From Sphingobacterium kitahiroshimense (lineage in GTDB: Bacteria; Bacteroidota; Bacteroidia; Sphingobacteriales; Sphingobacteriaceae): a stretch of DNA of 64,000 nucleotides. A model generated the notes under the pieces. That model did not search any database, had not been told where the DNA came from, and saw only the letters and a program-made list of their open reading frames with translations. The position numbers and the translations under genes are program-made. Of this stretch, positions 55,041 to 64,000 are shown piece by piece; positions within the stretch are counted from its first letter, which is position 1, and every line of letters begins with the position of its first letter. The stretch covers positions 2,852,001 to 2,916,000 of the forward strand of contig NZ_JAOQNK010000001.1 of the NCBI RefSeq assembly GCF_025961315.1, written 5' to 3'.

Positions 55041-55724
55041 TTAATCTCTTCTTCCGAATAGTAGGGAAGCATAATATAATAGGGTAACCAAAGCACTTAA
55101 TGCTGCTACTACATATGTCATTGCAGCCCATTTTAATGCATCTTTCACACCTTCATCTTCTGTCGAACTGTAAGTAACACCATTATTGCTTAACCAGGCT
55201 TTCGCGCGATTTGATGCATCAAATTCTACCGGAAGCGTCACGAAACTAAAAATTGTTGTAATTGCTAATGCTGCAACTCCTATTGCTAGAACAATATAGT
55301 TCTGTGAAAAGGCCATCAATATAACACCCAACATCAAAACCCAAGATGTCAATTTTGAAGCGAAGCTCACCATGGGTACCATGGCAGATCTAAATCCTAA
55401 CCATTTATATGCCGTAGCATGTTGCACAGCATGACCACATTCGTGAGCAGAAACTGCCGCTGCGGCAATACTTCTTCCACTGTAAACTTCAGGGCTTAGA
55501 TTTACTGTTTTATCTGCTGGATTATAGTGGTCACCTAAACGATCAGGGATCGAAACGACCTTCACATCATAAATACCATTATCATGAAGCATTTTTTGTG
55601 CAATCTCTGCCCCTGTCAATCCACTCGTTAAAGGAATTTCAGAATATTTTTTAAACTTATTTTTAAATCGGGTTTGAACGATCAGGCTTATAACCATGAT
55701 CCCTATAAATAAAATCCAATACAT
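55041..55724 (-). CDS. YugP-type membrane zinc metallopeptidase (227 aa)
   Basis: Neutral zinc metallopeptidase family (YugP/PF04298-like). The HECGH motif (94-98) within SAHECGHAVQHATAYKWLGFRS, an N-terminal membrane anchor and three further hydrophobic segments (about 115-135, 140-162, 205-223) are visible. LPVEFDASNRAKAWL after the third is typical. Substrate not known. Transcribed alone with its own terminator, between ffh and the sigma-factor gene. Confidence 0.9.
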   Translation of the reverse strand: MYWILFIGIMVISLIVQTRFKNKFKKYSEIPLTSGLTGAEIAQKMLHDNGIYDVKVVSIPDRLGDHYNPADKTVNLSPEVYSGRSIAAAAVSAHECGHAVQHATAYKWLGFRSAMVPMVSFASKLTSWVLMLGVILMAFSQNYIVLAIGVAALAITTIFSFVTLPVEFDASNRAKAWLSNNGVTYSSTEDEGVKDALKWAAMTYVVAALSALVTLLYYASLLFGRRD

Positions 55725-55876
55725 AATATTTTCTCTGTTTTAGTAGTTACTTATCAAAATACATTCCACCTTGTCATAACAGACAAAATTTCACATACTA
55801 ATGTACTAAAATCATTCATTAATACATAAAAGAACAATAAGTGAAACAAAAATATGACATTATTACATAGAAAGTC

Positions 55877-55915
55877 AAAAAACAAAAGGGATGCCCTCAT
55901 CGGTTCATCCCTTTT
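55877..55915 (-). terminator. Terminator after the sigma-factor gene
   Basis: AAAAGGGATG (55884-55893) pairs with CATCCCTTTT (55906-55915). On the minus strand TTTTGTTTTTTG follows. Confidence 0.83.
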
Positions 55916-55938
55916 AAATAGTAGTATATAGTGTGATA

Positions 55939-56529
55939 CTAACCGATCTGCAACATCAGACTTTGGCCTTCGATCATCTTACGAAGGTTGGCTAATGCAT
56001 ACCGCATACGTCCCAATGCAGTATTGATACTCACTTCAGTGATATCAGCTATATCTTTAAAGCTCATATCGCAAAAATGTCTCATAATCAATACCTCTTT
56101 TTGATCATCAGGAAGTTTTTGAATCATTTTCTTCAAATCGATATCACGCTGTTCTCTTAACATTTTTGATTCCACATTTTCATCACTGAAATCCAATACA
56201 TCGAAAATATCAAAACCTTCTGTATTGACAATACTCGGAGCTCTTTTCTCTTTTCTAAAATGATCGATAATCATATTATGGGCAATGCGCATAACCCAGG
56301 GCAAGAATTTACCCTCGTCATTATATTTCCCTCCTTTTAATGTATTGATTACTTTTATAAAAGTTTCCTGAAAAATATCTTCTGCAAGATATTCATCTTT
56401 TACTTTCATATAAATGGATGTGTATATTTTTGATTTATAACGTTCTAACAAAGCTGCTAACGCTGTTTCTTTACCATCTAAATATATATGGATTAATTCT
56501 TGATCCGTCTTTTTATTTAAAATACTCAT
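55939..56529 (-). CDS. ECF-type RNA polymerase sigma factor (196 aa)
   Basis: Two-domain sigma-70 relative: region 2 (about 20-95: YLAEDIFQETFIKVINTLKGG, FLPWVMRIAHNMIIDHFRK) and region 4 (about 135-185: LPDDQKEVLIMRHFCDMSFKDIA, INTALGRMRYALANLR), quoted in part. No anti-sigma gene is adjacent, which suggests a widely conserved, stand-alone ECF of Bacteroidota and not one paired with an anti-sigma. It is not RpoN and so is not the sigma for the left-hand regulon. Confidence 0.93.
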   Translation of the reverse strand: MSILNKKTDQELIHIYLDGKETALAALLERYKSKIYTSIYMKVKDEYLAEDIFQETFIKVINTLKGGKYNDEGKFLPWVMRIAHNMIIDHFRKEKRAPSIVNTEGFDIFDVLDFSDENVESKMLREQRDIDLKKMIQKLPDDQKEVLIMRHFCDMSFKDIADITEVSINTALGRMRYALANLRKMIEGQSLMLQIG

Positions 56530-56708
56530 ACTTCACCTATTTTTAGCAGTTACCAAATTAATTTTAATTACAACCTGTTTAAAAAGTAGATGTCTGTCGT
56601 ATAGTATTTCGTTTATATAGTGATCAATTTTCGTATACTCAAAACAAGAGAAAATTATCGAGTAATCAAATTATTACAATGGAATTTAAGACTTTTTAAC
56701 ATTTGCAC

Positions 56709-56743
56709 AAAAAAAGTGCCCTGATTTTAAATCAAGGGCACTT
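56709..56743 (-). terminator. Terminator after glyA
   Basis: AAGTGCCCTGATTT pairs with AAATCAAGGGCACTT (one bulge). The minus strand continues into a T-run (complement of 56709-56715). Confidence 0.86.
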
Positions 56744-56771
56744 ATTATGTTATGATATGTTAACGTACTGC

Positions 56772-58043
56772 TTATTTATAAAGAGGGAAACCTGCCATCA
56801 TCTCTTTTACCTTAGCGTGGATTTTAGCAAGTTCTGATTCGTTTGATGCATTTACGATAGCTGCATCAATTAATTCACCGATTTGTACAATCTCTGTTTC
56901 CTTGATACCGCGAGTTGTAATGGCTGCTGTACCAAAACGAACACCTGAAGTAACAAAAGGAGAACGAGAATCAAAAGGAACCATATTTTTGTTAGTTGTG
57001 ATACCCGCTTTTCCTAAAACTGCCTCTGCTTCTTTACCAGAAATATCTTTATTACGTAAGTCAACCAACATTAAATGATTGTCTGTACCGCCAGAAATAA
57101 TTTTGTAATCTCTTTCTACGAAGAACTGTGCTAAAGCCGCTGCGTTTTTCTTTACTTGAACAATATACTCCATATATTCGTCAGAAAGAGCTTCACCGTA
57201 AGCAATAGCTTTAGCAGCGATAGTATGCTCCAAAGGTCCACCTTGTGTACCTGGGAATACTGCTAAATCTAACAACTGTGTAATAGTTCTTGTTTCTCCT
57301 TTTGGTGTTTTTGCACCCCAAGTGTTTTCGAAATCTTTACCTACCATGATCATACCGCCACGTGGCCCACGAAGTGTTTTATGGGTAGTAGTTGTTACGA
57401 TATGACAATGTGGAAGTGGATCATTCAACAATCCTCTTGCGATAAGTCCTGCTGGGTGAGAAATATCCGCTAAAACCAAAGCTCCAATTTCATCAGCAAC
57501 TTTACGGATACGCGCATAATCCCAATCACGAGAATAAGCAGAAGCACCACAAATAATCATTTTTGGTTTTTCACGAAGTGCTGTTTCTTCTAATTGTTCA
57601 TAGTCAATTAGTCCTGTATCTTCTTTTACACCATAAAACAAAGGTTGGTAAATTTTACCTGAAAGATTTGCTGGAGAACCGTGTGTTAAGTGACCACCAT
57701 GCGATAAATCAAGACCTAGTATTTTATCACCTGGTTTAATTGTTGCTAAAAAAACTGCTGCGTTGGCCTGTGCTCCTGAATGTGGTTGTACGTTTACCCA
57801 TTCTGCACCGAATAATTGCTTAGCACGGTTGATGGCAATAGTCTCAATTTCATCGACTACCTCACAACCTCCATAGTAACGTTTTCCCGGTAAGCCTTCA
57901 GCATATTTATTTGTCAAAACTGAACCTGCAGCTTCCATAACTTGTTTTGAAACGAAGTTTTCTGATGCGATTAATTCGATACCCTCCTCTTGGCGTTTCA
58001 GCTCATCAGCTATCAAATTGAAAATGGCTTGATCTCTTTCCAT
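56772..58043 (-). CDS. glyA: Serine hydroxymethyltransferase
   Basis: PLP enzyme converting serine and tetrahydrofolate to glycine and methylene-THF. PLP Lys222 lies in [34 protein letters not shown] and HGGHLTHG are conserved. 423 aa, normal. It has a separate promoter and terminator and diverges from the Fe-S carrier gene. Confidence 0.97.
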   Translation of the reverse strand: MERDQAIFNLIADELKRQEEGIELIASENFVSKQVMEAAGSVLTNKYAEGLPGKRYYGGCEVVDEIETIAINRAKQLFGAEWVNVQPHSGAQANAAVFLATIKPGDKILGLDLSHGGHLTHGSPANLSGKIYQPLFYGVKEDTGLIDYEQLEETALREKPKMIICGASAYSRDWDYARIRKVADEIGALVLADISHPAGLIARGLLNDPLPHCHIVTTTTHKTLRGPRGGMIMVGKDFENTWGAKTPKGETRTITQLLDLAVFPGTQGGPLEHTIAAKAIAYGEALSDEYMEYIVQVKKNAAALAQFFVERDYKIISGGTDNHLMLVDLRNKDISGKEAEAVLGKAGITTNKNMVPFDSRSPFVTSGVRFGTAAITTRGIKETEIVQIGELIDAAIVNASNESELAKIHAKVKEMMAGFPLYK

Positions 58044-58087
58044 TGTTTTAATCTAGTGTAAAATATGAATATTATGATTTTAGTCTA

Positions 58088-58121
58088 CAAATATAGTATA
58101 ATACTTAAAAAAGGCCTCAAA
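58088..58121 (-). promoter_or_regulatory. Promoter candidate for glyA
   Basis: On the minus strand TTTG (complement of 58118-58121), 22 nt, TATATTTG (complement of 58088-58095), fitting the TTTG/TAnnTTTG pattern, 44 nt before the start codon. Confidence 0.5.
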
Positions 58122-58418
58122 AAACAGGCTTTATTATTACGAAATTTCACAAAAACCCCTTATTTATTAAAATTCATTAAAATGAAAAATTCAAATATCT
58201 CCTGATTCTTTCCTGCATATGATGCACATAAAATCAATAAAAGAAAGTTGCTCATCCACAAATAAATATCAATATCAGGAATCCCATGACGATCAAATTG
58301 ATGTTAATACATATTACTTTGTAACATGTTACGAACCGACCGATGTCCGATATTGGCAATCAATGTGTTTAATCAATGTCATAAATTAGAAGCAGTCCTA
58401 TTTTCTATTAAAATTATG

Positions 58419-58426
58419 TAATTTTG
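58419..58426 (+). promoter_or_regulatory. Candidate -7 box for the Fe-S carrier gene
   Basis: TAATTTTG matches TAnnTTTG 26 nt before the ATG; -33 region only TTTT. Confidence 0.45.
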
Positions 58427-58452
58427 TTTAAGTTGGTTAAAATATTATCACG

Positions 58453-58806
58453 ATGAGTACAGAGACTATAACAGAAAAAGCTCCCTTGACATTAACTGAA
58501 GGAGCGATAAAGGAACTAAAAAAACTGAAGGATCAACAAGAAATTTCAGATGATTTTGGATTACGTATTGGTGTTGAAGGTGGCGGTTGTTCTGGGATGA
58601 GCTATATTTTAGGATTCGACCAGAAAAAAGATGGTGATAGCGAATACAGTATTTCGGGAATTAGGGTATTTATGAACAAAGCACATGGTTTATATTTAGC
58701 TGGGATGGAAGTTGATTTTAGAAACGGTTTAGATGCACGTGGTTTTACCTTCAACAATCCAAATGCTTCCAGCACTTGTGGTTGCGGAAGTTCTTTCTCT
58801 GCATAA
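58453..58806 (+). CDS. A-type iron-sulfur carrier protein (IscA/ErpA/SufA family)
   Basis: HesB/IscA family: GGGCSGMSY with Cys46 and the C-terminal CGCG pair (Cys109, Cys111) give the three conserved cysteines that hold an Fe-S cluster for delivery to apo-proteins. 117 aa. Sequence alone does not distinguish IscA, ErpA and SufA, and no isc/suf genes flank it. Monocistronic, with a strong terminator. Confidence 0.94.
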   Translation: MSTETITEKAPLTLTEGAIKELKKLKDQQEISDDFGLRIGVEGGGCSGMSYILGFDQKKDGDSEYSISGIRVFMNKAHGLYLAGMEVDFRNGLDARGFTFNNPNASSTCGCGSSFSA

Positions 58807-58826
58807 AGAATTAAAAATATACAGAC

Positions 58827-58861
58827 AAAGCCCAATATTCAGTGAATATTGGGCTTTTTTT
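58827..58861 (+). terminator. Terminator after the Fe-S carrier gene
   Basis: AAAGCCCAATATTCA (58827-58841) pairs perfectly with TGAATATTGGGCTTT (58843-58857) followed by T. Confidence 0.9.
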
Positions 58862-59041
58862 ATTTATGAATCCTATTGATATGATCACTCCTTCAAGTTG
58901 AAATATCACTTTTTAGATTGATTATGCTATACAACCTGATGTTAAAGGTTGTATTTACCTTAAAAGGGTTGTTTTTTAGCTTTTACCTTTCAGCTTAATT
59001 GATTAAATTAGCGACCTTTAGAAAAAGAATACGAGACACTG

Positions 59042-62000
59042 ATGTATAAAGAATATAAGCAGCTTAATTTGCCGGAAATAGGCAAAGAAATATTGACCCG
59101 TTGGGAACAGGAAAAAATATTCGAAAAAAGTATCACAAACCGTCCAGGAAATAAAACGTACACCTTCTATGAAGGTCCTCCTTCTGCCAACGGTATGCCT
59201 GGTATTCACCATGTAATGGGGCGCGCAATCAAAGATATCTTCTGTCGTTATAAAACTTTAAAAGGATTTCAAGTAAAACGTAAGGGCGGATGGGATACGC
59301 ACGGCCTTCCAATTGAACTTGCTGTTGAAAAAAAACTTGGCATTACTAAAGAAGATATTGGAAAGAAAATATCTGTTGAAGAGTACAATGATGCCTGCCG
59401 TACAGAGGTAATGAAATATACTGATGTATGGAATGATTTAACTATAAAAATGGGGTATTGGGTAGATCTTGAAAACCCTTATATTACCTATGAAAATGAA
59501 TATATTGAAACACTTTGGTACATCTTAAAAGAATTTTATAAAAAGGGGCTTTTATACAAAGGGTATACCATACAGCCTTATTCACCTGCGGCGGGAACAG
59601 GATTGAGCTCACATGAACTAAATCAACCTGGTACTTACAAAGATGTAAAGGATACGACAATTGTCGCACAATTTAGATTAATCAAAAATCAATTGCATCC
59701 AGCAATTGCCACTTTAGTGGAAGATGACTCTGAAGATGTTGCTTTCATTGCTTGGACAACTACGCCTTGGACATTACCTTCCAATACGGCACTGGTCGTT
59801 GGTAAAAAAATAAACTATGTAAAAATTAAAACTTTTAATCAATATACAGGGACACCGGTTTCGGTTATATTGGCTAAAGATTTAATCCCTAAACATTTTA
59901 AAACTGAAGGAAAAGACGCATCGTTTCAAGATTATAATTTAGGTGATAAGGTTATTCCTTGGGAAGTCGCGGCAACTTTTACGGGCGAAGAGCTTGTTGG
60001 TTTACGCTATGAGCAGTTGATGCCTTATATCACGTCAGATGAACTACAGGAAAAAGCTTTCCGTGTAATCCCTGGAGATTTTGTAACCACAGAAGATGGT
60101 ACAGGTATCGTGCATGCTGCACCAACATACGGCGCAGATGACTTTAGAGTAGCTAAAGAGCAAGGTGTACCGGGAATCTTGATCAAAGATGAAAATAGCA
60201 AAGAGGTACCTACTGTGGATCGTACAGGTCGATTTGTTAAGGAAATCACTGACTTTGCAGGTCGTTTTGTTAAAGAGGAATATTATTCAGATGCTGAACG
60301 TGCCGATAAAGATTTCCGACCTACAGATGTGCTTATCGCCATAAAATTGAAAGAAGACAACAAAGCTTTTGATGTTAAAAAATACGAGCATACTTACCCA
60401 CACTGCTGGCGTACAGACAAACCTGTTCTCTACTATCCATTGGATAGCTGGTTTGTTAAATCCACCGCTGTTAAAAATGATTTAGTTGCACTAAATAAAA
60501 CCATTAACTGGAAGCCTGAAGCGACTGGTACTGGACGCTTTGGTAATTGGTTGGAAAATCTAGTTGACTGGAATCTATCACGCTCACGTTACTGGGGAAC
60601 TCCCCTACCTATCTGGCGCTCTGAAGATGAGAATGAAGAAATCTGCGTTGGTTCTATGCCTGAATTAAAGGCTTTATTGGAAGCATCTCTGGTTTCTGAT
60701 GTATTATCTGAAAAAGAAAAAGAAACCAACAAAGCATATTTGGATAAATTCGGAACTGAAAAACTTGATCTGCATCGTCCTTATGTAGACGATATTGTAT
60801 TTGTATCGGATGCGGGTCAAAAATTATTCCGTGAACCTGATTTAATCGATGTTTGGTTTGATTCTGGTGCTATGCCTTACGCCCAGTGGGGTCTAGACTA
60901 TGAAAAACTTGCAAAAGGAGAAGCACTTCCATTTAAAGAAGGTTATAAAGAAGCATTTCCGGCAGACTTCATTGCGGAGGGAGTTGATCAGACACGGGGC
61001 TGGTTCTTCACACTTCATGCAATCTCAACGATGTTACAAAAATCGGTTGCATTCAAAAATGTCATTTCGAATGGATTGGTTTTAGATAAAAATGGTAATA
61101 AAATGTCTAAACGTCTTGGGAATGGGATTGATCCATTTACCATGTTAGATAAATATAGTGCTGATGCAACACGTTGGTACATGATCAGCAATGCTTCACC
61201 ATGGGATAATTTAAAGTTCAATGAAGAGGGGCTGGATGAGGTACGTCGTAAGTTTTTCGGAACTTTATATAATACTTATGCATTTTTTGCTCTGTACGCT
61301 AACATTGATAAATTTAGTTATAGTGAAGCGGATATTGCTTTAGAAAACCGTCCTGAAATAGACCGTTGGGTAATATCACTATTGAACAGTTTAATTAAAG
61401 AAGTCGATGAATTTTATGCGGACTTCGAGCCCACAAAAGCGGCACGTGCCATCCAAAATTTTGTTGACGAGCATTTAAGTAACTGGTACGTTCGTCTTTG
61501 CCGCCGTCGTTTCTGGAAGGGAGAATATTCTGAAGATAAGATCTCTGCTTACCAAACTTTATTTACTTGTTTGGATACGATAGCGAAATTGATGTCTCCT
61601 ATCTCGCCTTTCTTTTCAGACCAGTTGTATCTAGATTTGAACAACGCTACGGGTAGGGAAACTTTTGAATCCGTGCATTTAGCAAATTTCCCGAATTATC
61701 AGGAAAAATTGATCGACAAGGATCTGGAAGAGCGTATGTCATTGGCTCAAGATATTTCATCCCTTACCTTATCACTGCGCAAAAAAGTAGGCATCAATGT
61801 ACGACAACCGTTAAACAAAATCTTACTTCCGGTACTGGATAATAGCTTCCAAGAACGTGTAGAAAAGGTAAAAGATTTGATACTTTCCGAAACGAATATT
61901 AAAGATATTCAATTCATTACGGACACGACAGGTATCATCAAGAAAAAAATTAAACCGAACTTTAAAGCTCTTGGCTCGAAAGTTGGTAAAGACATGAAGT

Positions 62001-62455
62001 TAGTGTCTGCAAAAATCAATGCACTTTCTACAGAAGAGCTTGCAAAATTGGAAAGCGATGGTGAAATTTTATTAGCCGATACACCTTATACAATTCAATT
62101 GAGCGATGTAGAAATTATAGCAGAAGATGTTGCTGGCTGGCAGGTCGCTAATTTAGCTAAATTAACCGTAGCCCTGGATATCCATATTTCTGAGGAATTA
62201 AAACAAGAAGGATTGTCAAGAGAGTTGGTTAACCGTATCCAAAACCTAAGGAAAGACAAAGGTTTTGAGGTTACTGACCGTATCCGTGTTTTAGTTAGCA
62301 AAGATGCTGATATTGAGAGCGCAACGAATGAAAATTTATCTTATATTTGTACCGAAATTCTAGCGGATTCATTGAGTTTCGAAGAATCACTAACTACCGG
62401 AGATAGCATTGATATTGACGGAAAGGAATTGAATGTTTTAATCGAAAAAATTTAA
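59042..62455 (+). CDS. ileS: Isoleucyl-tRNA synthetase
   Basis: Class I synthetase of 1137 aa. HIGH-type motif GIHHVMGR (54-61), KMSKR (687-691), and the large editing domain between them (TTPWTLPSNTALVVG). C-terminal anticodon-binding part with WNLSRSRYWGTPLPIW before it. The length and lack of a C-terminal zinc finger fit the eukaryote-like/long bacterial IleRS type common in Bacteroidota, which is often mupirocin-resistant; that property is inference. The TraR/DksA-like gene follows 3 nt downstream. Confidence 0.96.
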   Translation: MYKEYKQLNLPEIGKEILTRWEQEKIFEKSITNRPGNKTYTFYEGPPSANGMPGIHHVMGRAIKDIFCRYKTLKGFQVKRKGGWDTHGLPIELAVEKKLGITKEDIGKKISVEEYNDACRTEVMKYTDVWNDLTIKMGYWVDLENPYITYENEYIETLWYILKEFYKKGLLYKGYTIQPYSPAAGTGLSSHELNQPGTYKDVKDTTIVAQFRLIKNQLHPAIATLVEDDSEDVAFIAWTTTPWTLPSNTALVVGKKINYVKIKTFNQYTGTPVSVILAKDLIPKHFKTEGKDASFQDYNLGDKVIPWEVAATFTGEELVGLRYEQLMPYITSDELQEKAFRVIPGDFVTTEDGTGIVHAAPTYGADDFRVAKEQGVPGILIKDENSKEVPTVDRTGRFVKEITDFAGRFVKEEYYSDAERADKDFRPTDVLIAIKLKEDNKAFDVKKYEHTYPHCWRTDKPVLYYPLDSWFVKSTAVKNDLVALNKTINWKPEATGTGRFGNWLENLVDWNLSRSRYWGTPLPIWRSEDENEEICVGSMPELKALLEASLVSDVLSEKEKETNKAYLDKFGTEKLDLHRPYVDDIVFVSDAGQKLFREPDLIDVWFDSGAMPYAQWGLDYEKLAKGEALPFKEGYKEAFPADFIAEGVDQTRGWFFTLHAISTMLQKSVAFKNVISNGLVLDKNGNKMSKRLGNGIDPFTMLDKYSADATRWYMISNASPWDNLKFNEEGLDEVRRKFFGTLYNTYAFFALYANIDKFSYSEADIALENRPEIDRWVISLLNSLIKEVDEFYADFEPTKAARAIQNFVDEHLSNWYVRLCRRRFWKGEYSEDKISAYQTLFTCLDTIAKLMSPISPFFSDQLYLDLNNATGRETFESVHLANFPNYQEKLIDKDLEERMSLAQDISSLTLSLRKKVGINVRQPLNKILLPVLDNSFQERVEKVKDLILSETNIKDIQFITDTTGIIKKKIKPNFKALGSKVGKDMKLVSAKINALSTEELAKLESDGEILLADTPYTIQLSDVEIIAEDVAGWQVANLAKLTVALDIHISEELKQEGLSRELVNRIQNLRKDKGFEVTDRIRVLVSKDADIESATNENLSYICTEILADSLSFEESLTTGDSIDIDGKELNVLIEKI

Positions 62456-62458
62456 ATT

Positions 62459-62845
62459 ATGGCAACTAATAACGAAAAGACACGCTATAGCGATTCAGAG
62501 CTACAAGAATTTAAAAGCATTATCTTAGAAAAACTAAGAATTGCAAAAGAGGAACTTGCTGCCTTAACAGCCTCTCTAAATAATAGTGATGCAAACGGTA
62601 CGGATGATACTGCTGGTACTTATAAAACTTTGGAAGATGGTTCTGCCACTTTAGAAAAAGAACAAACGAATCAGTTAGCTGCTCGCCAACGAAAATTCAT
62701 CGACAACTTAGATGCGGCTTTAGTTCGTATTGAGAACAAAACTTATGGTATTTGTAGAGAAACGGGAAAATTGATCCAAAAGGAAAGATTGAAAGCTGTT
62801 CCTCACACTACGTTAAGTATCGAAGCTAAAAATAAACAGTATTAA
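62459..62845 (+). CDS. TraR/DksA-family protein with degenerate zinc finger (128 aa)
   Basis: A coiled-coil N-terminal half (about 12-45) and C-terminal TYGICRETGKLIQKERLKAVP match the DksA/TraR fold, but only one (Cys99) of the four zinc cysteines is left, so the finger is probably metal-free. Acts on RNA polymerase in better-known members. The DANGTDDTAGTYKTLEDGS loop sits at the coiled-coil tip region and is family-typical of Bacteroidota. Co-transcribed with ileS (3-nt gap), ended by the terminator 62868-62899. Confidence 0.87.
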   Translation: MATNNEKTRYSDSELQEFKSIILEKLRIAKEELAALTASLNNSDANGTDDTAGTYKTLEDGSATLEKEQTNQLAARQRKFIDNLDAALVRIENKTYGICRETGKLIQKERLKAVPHTTLSIEAKNKQY

Positions 62846-62867
62846 TATTTTTTAAATACAAAAACAT

Positions 62868-62899
62868 AATGGTCTTTACCAAAAGTAAAGACCATTTTT
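62868..62899 (+). terminator. Terminator directly in front of lspA
   Basis: AATGGTCTTTAC (62868-62879) pairs with GTAAAGACCATT (62885-62896) and T follows. The lspA ATG is only 6 nt beyond the T-run. Confidence 0.88.
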
Positions 62900-62905
62900 A
62901 CAACT

Positions 62906-63556
62906 ATGAAAGGCTATACTAAACCAGTAATTCTGATTATTCTCGTTCTTTTAATTGACCAGATATCAAAAATATGGGTCAAATTAAATATGACCATTGG
63001 TCAAAGTTATGAGGTGATTGGTAAATTTGTACAAATCCATTTTATAGAGAATAATGGAATGGCCTATGGAATGGAATTTGGTGGCGAATTTGGGAAACTG
63101 ATGCTAACACTTTTTCGTATTATCGCTGTCGGAGCAATCGGCTATGGCCTGCATTACATGGTTAAAAAGAAATATAATCGCGGATTTATTCTCAATATTG
63201 CCTTAATCTTTGCAGGAGCACTTGGAAATATTATCGACTCTACTTTTTATGGTATGATATTTAGTGAAAGCACCTGGTACGATAAAGCTTCATTATTTCC
63301 TGCAGATGGAGGATATGCAACGATTTTCCATGGAAAGGTCGTTGATATGCTCTATTTTCCACTGATTAATGGAACATTCCCATCCTGGCTCCCGATTTGG
63401 GGTGGTCAAGAATTTCTATTCTTCCGACCGGTATTCAATATTGCTGATTCTGCAATATCAGTAGGGGTTGTGCTGATTCTACTCTTCCAAAAGAAATATT
63501 TTAAAGAAGAGAAAGAAGAAAAAACAAGTATACATAGTGAAATCGTAGAAGATTAA
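62906..63556 (+). CDS. lspA: Lipoprotein signal peptidase (signal peptidase II)
   Basis: Cleaves prolipoprotein signal peptides after lipidation; four TMs. Catalytic aspartates Asp111 in GNIIDS and Asp181 in FNIADS, with DQISKIWV near the N-terminus and ENNGMAYGM in the first periplasmic loop. 216 aa is longer than E. coli LspA because of an insertion before VVDMLYFP (about 116-145), common in Bacteroidota. Several lipoproteins in this window are likely substrates. Confidence 0.95.
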   Translation: MKGYTKPVILIILVLLIDQISKIWVKLNMTIGQSYEVIGKFVQIHFIENNGMAYGMEFGGEFGKLMLTLFRIIAVGAIGYGLHYMVKKKYNRGFILNIALIFAGALGNIIDSTFYGMIFSESTWYDKASLFPADGGYATIFHGKVVDMLYFPLINGTFPSWLPIWGGQEFLFFRPVFNIADSAISVGVVLILLFQKKYFKEEKEEKTSIHSEIVED

Positions 63557-63567
63557 TAACGACTTCT

Positions 63568-63597
63568 AAAAAGTCTTGAATTTTCAAGGCTTTTTTT
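63568..63597 (+). terminator. Terminator after lspA
   Basis: AAAAGTCTTGA pairs with TTCAAGGCTTTT (one G-U pair) and a run of T follows; ends 14 nt before the next ATG. Confidence 0.82.
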
Positions 63598-63611
63598 ATG
63601 AACAACTACAA

Positions 63612-64000
63612 ATGATAAAATTATATATTAAATGCACCCTTTTAACACTTTTCAGTGTTCTAAGTTTACAAGGAATTGCACAATACAGCAATCCTGAACT
63701 CGTAAAAAAACATATCAACTATCTCGCAAGTGATAAGATGAAAGGTCGCGGAACAGGAAGCAAAGAAGTATTCAAAGCGGCAGATTATATTGAAAAATAT
63801 TTTAAAAAACTTAAACTTCAACCGTTAGGTGAAAAAGGATTCAGACAATCATTTGATGCTAAAGTATGGAAAGTTAAAGTGAGTGACAGCATTCGCAAAG
63901 CAGATAACATCATTGCATTTTTAGACAATGGCGCTCCACTTACTATTGTAATCGGGGCACATTATGACCATTTAGGAACTGGTCATCAAGGCAGTTCGAA
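63612..64000 (+). CDS. M28-family peptidase, N-terminal part (3' end outside window)
   Basis: Starts at ATG 63612 and stays open to the window end (129 complete codons). Signal peptide: MIKLYIKCTLLTLFSVLS, cut near GIAQ. The segments HINYLASDKMKGRGTGSKE and IGAHYDHLGTG match M28 aminopeptidases: the first zinc His and the bridging region appear at about residues 120-123, while the other ligands lie beyond the edge. The first part aligns by eye with the complete M28 protein at 36299 (LASADLEGRGTGQKGG), but this one reaches HYDH by residue ~120 and so lacks the PA-like insert. Confidence 0.87.
   Translation, partial: MIKLYIKCTLLTLFSVLSLQGIAQYSNPELVKKHINYLASDKMKGRGTGSKEVFKAADYIEKYFKKLKLQPLGEKGFRQSFDAKVWKVKVSDSIRKADNIIAFLDNGAPLTIVIGAHYDHLGTGHQGSS

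Larger units (their letters stand above)
58044..58452. other. 409-nt divergent intergenic region
   Basis: Between glyA (minus) and the Fe-S carrier (plus). It contains the glyA promoter (58088-58121) and a -7-like box for the carrier gene (58419-58426). The central ~250 nt are AT-rich and show no gene or strong repeat that I can support. Confidence 0.65.

Noticed and set aside
58107..58135. AAGGCCT/AGGCTT hairpin upstream of glyA as a terminator
   Set aside because: Short, bulged stem in a divergent region where no transcript is expected to end; it overlaps the glyA -33 box.
58354..58369. TGGCAATCAATGTGTT as a sixth sigma-54 promoter
   Set aside because: The -12 part is GTGT and no activator dyads lie upstream.

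Overview
The window is AT-rich chromosomal DNA from a member of the Bacteroidota, most likely Sphingobacteriaceae (a Sphingobacterium or Pedobacter relative). The placement is inference. It rests on the yceD-rpmF-plsX-fabH-accB-accC order, a bacillithiol gene (bshA), several TAnnTTTG-type -7 promoter boxes, SusC/TonB-style carboxypeptidase-regulatory domains, a BlaI/M56-TonB pair, and a large array of ~800-residue MacB/FtsX-type permeases. I see no rRNA, tRNA, insertion sequence or CRISPR array.

Left part (1-27140): ten FtsX-superfamily permease genes, the first cut by the window edge, and a single ABC ATPase gene. Interleaved are two small HTH-like regulators and one secreted beta-solenoid (DUF4097-like) protein. 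The main discovery candidate is regulatory. Five intergenic regions carry the same 35-bp element made of two GTWC-N6-GWAC-type dyads 21 bp apart centre to centre. In each case a sigma-54 (-24/-12) promoter follows after only 54-56 bp. These units precede the permease operon 3195-15334, permeases 16685, 19939 and 23951 (the last followed by the ATPase), and the solenoid gene 22611. They look like one RpoN regulon driven by one unseen NtrC-family activator. A second conserved ~50-bp block (TTCTATACAA ... TTGTATA) sits upstream of both HTH-like genes.

Middle part (27154-42054): a SirB1/transglutaminase-like protein, a lipoprotein, queH, then the fatty-acid/ribosome cluster yceD-rpmF-plsX-fabH-accB-accC, tatC-rpiB, a secreted M28 peptidase, a TonB-plug/beta-barrel protein, and the co-chaperone pair cbpA-cbpM. 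Many genes are separated by clear intrinsic terminators that lie only 6-30 nt before the next start codon.

Right part (42089-64000): on the minus strand, a BlaI-type repressor, an M56 antirepressor-like peptidase with two TonB-C domains, and a lipoprotein; then DUF1003-arfB. On the plus strand, bshA, pyrH-frr and a Tat-exported sugar isomerase-like lipoprotein. On the minus strand, nuoA-nuoB-purK-purE (complex I subunits joined to purine genes), ffh, a zinc peptidase, an ECF-type sigma factor and glyA. On the plus strand, an A-type Fe-S carrier, ileS, a TraR/DksA-like protein, lspA and the start of another M28 peptidase that runs off the window.
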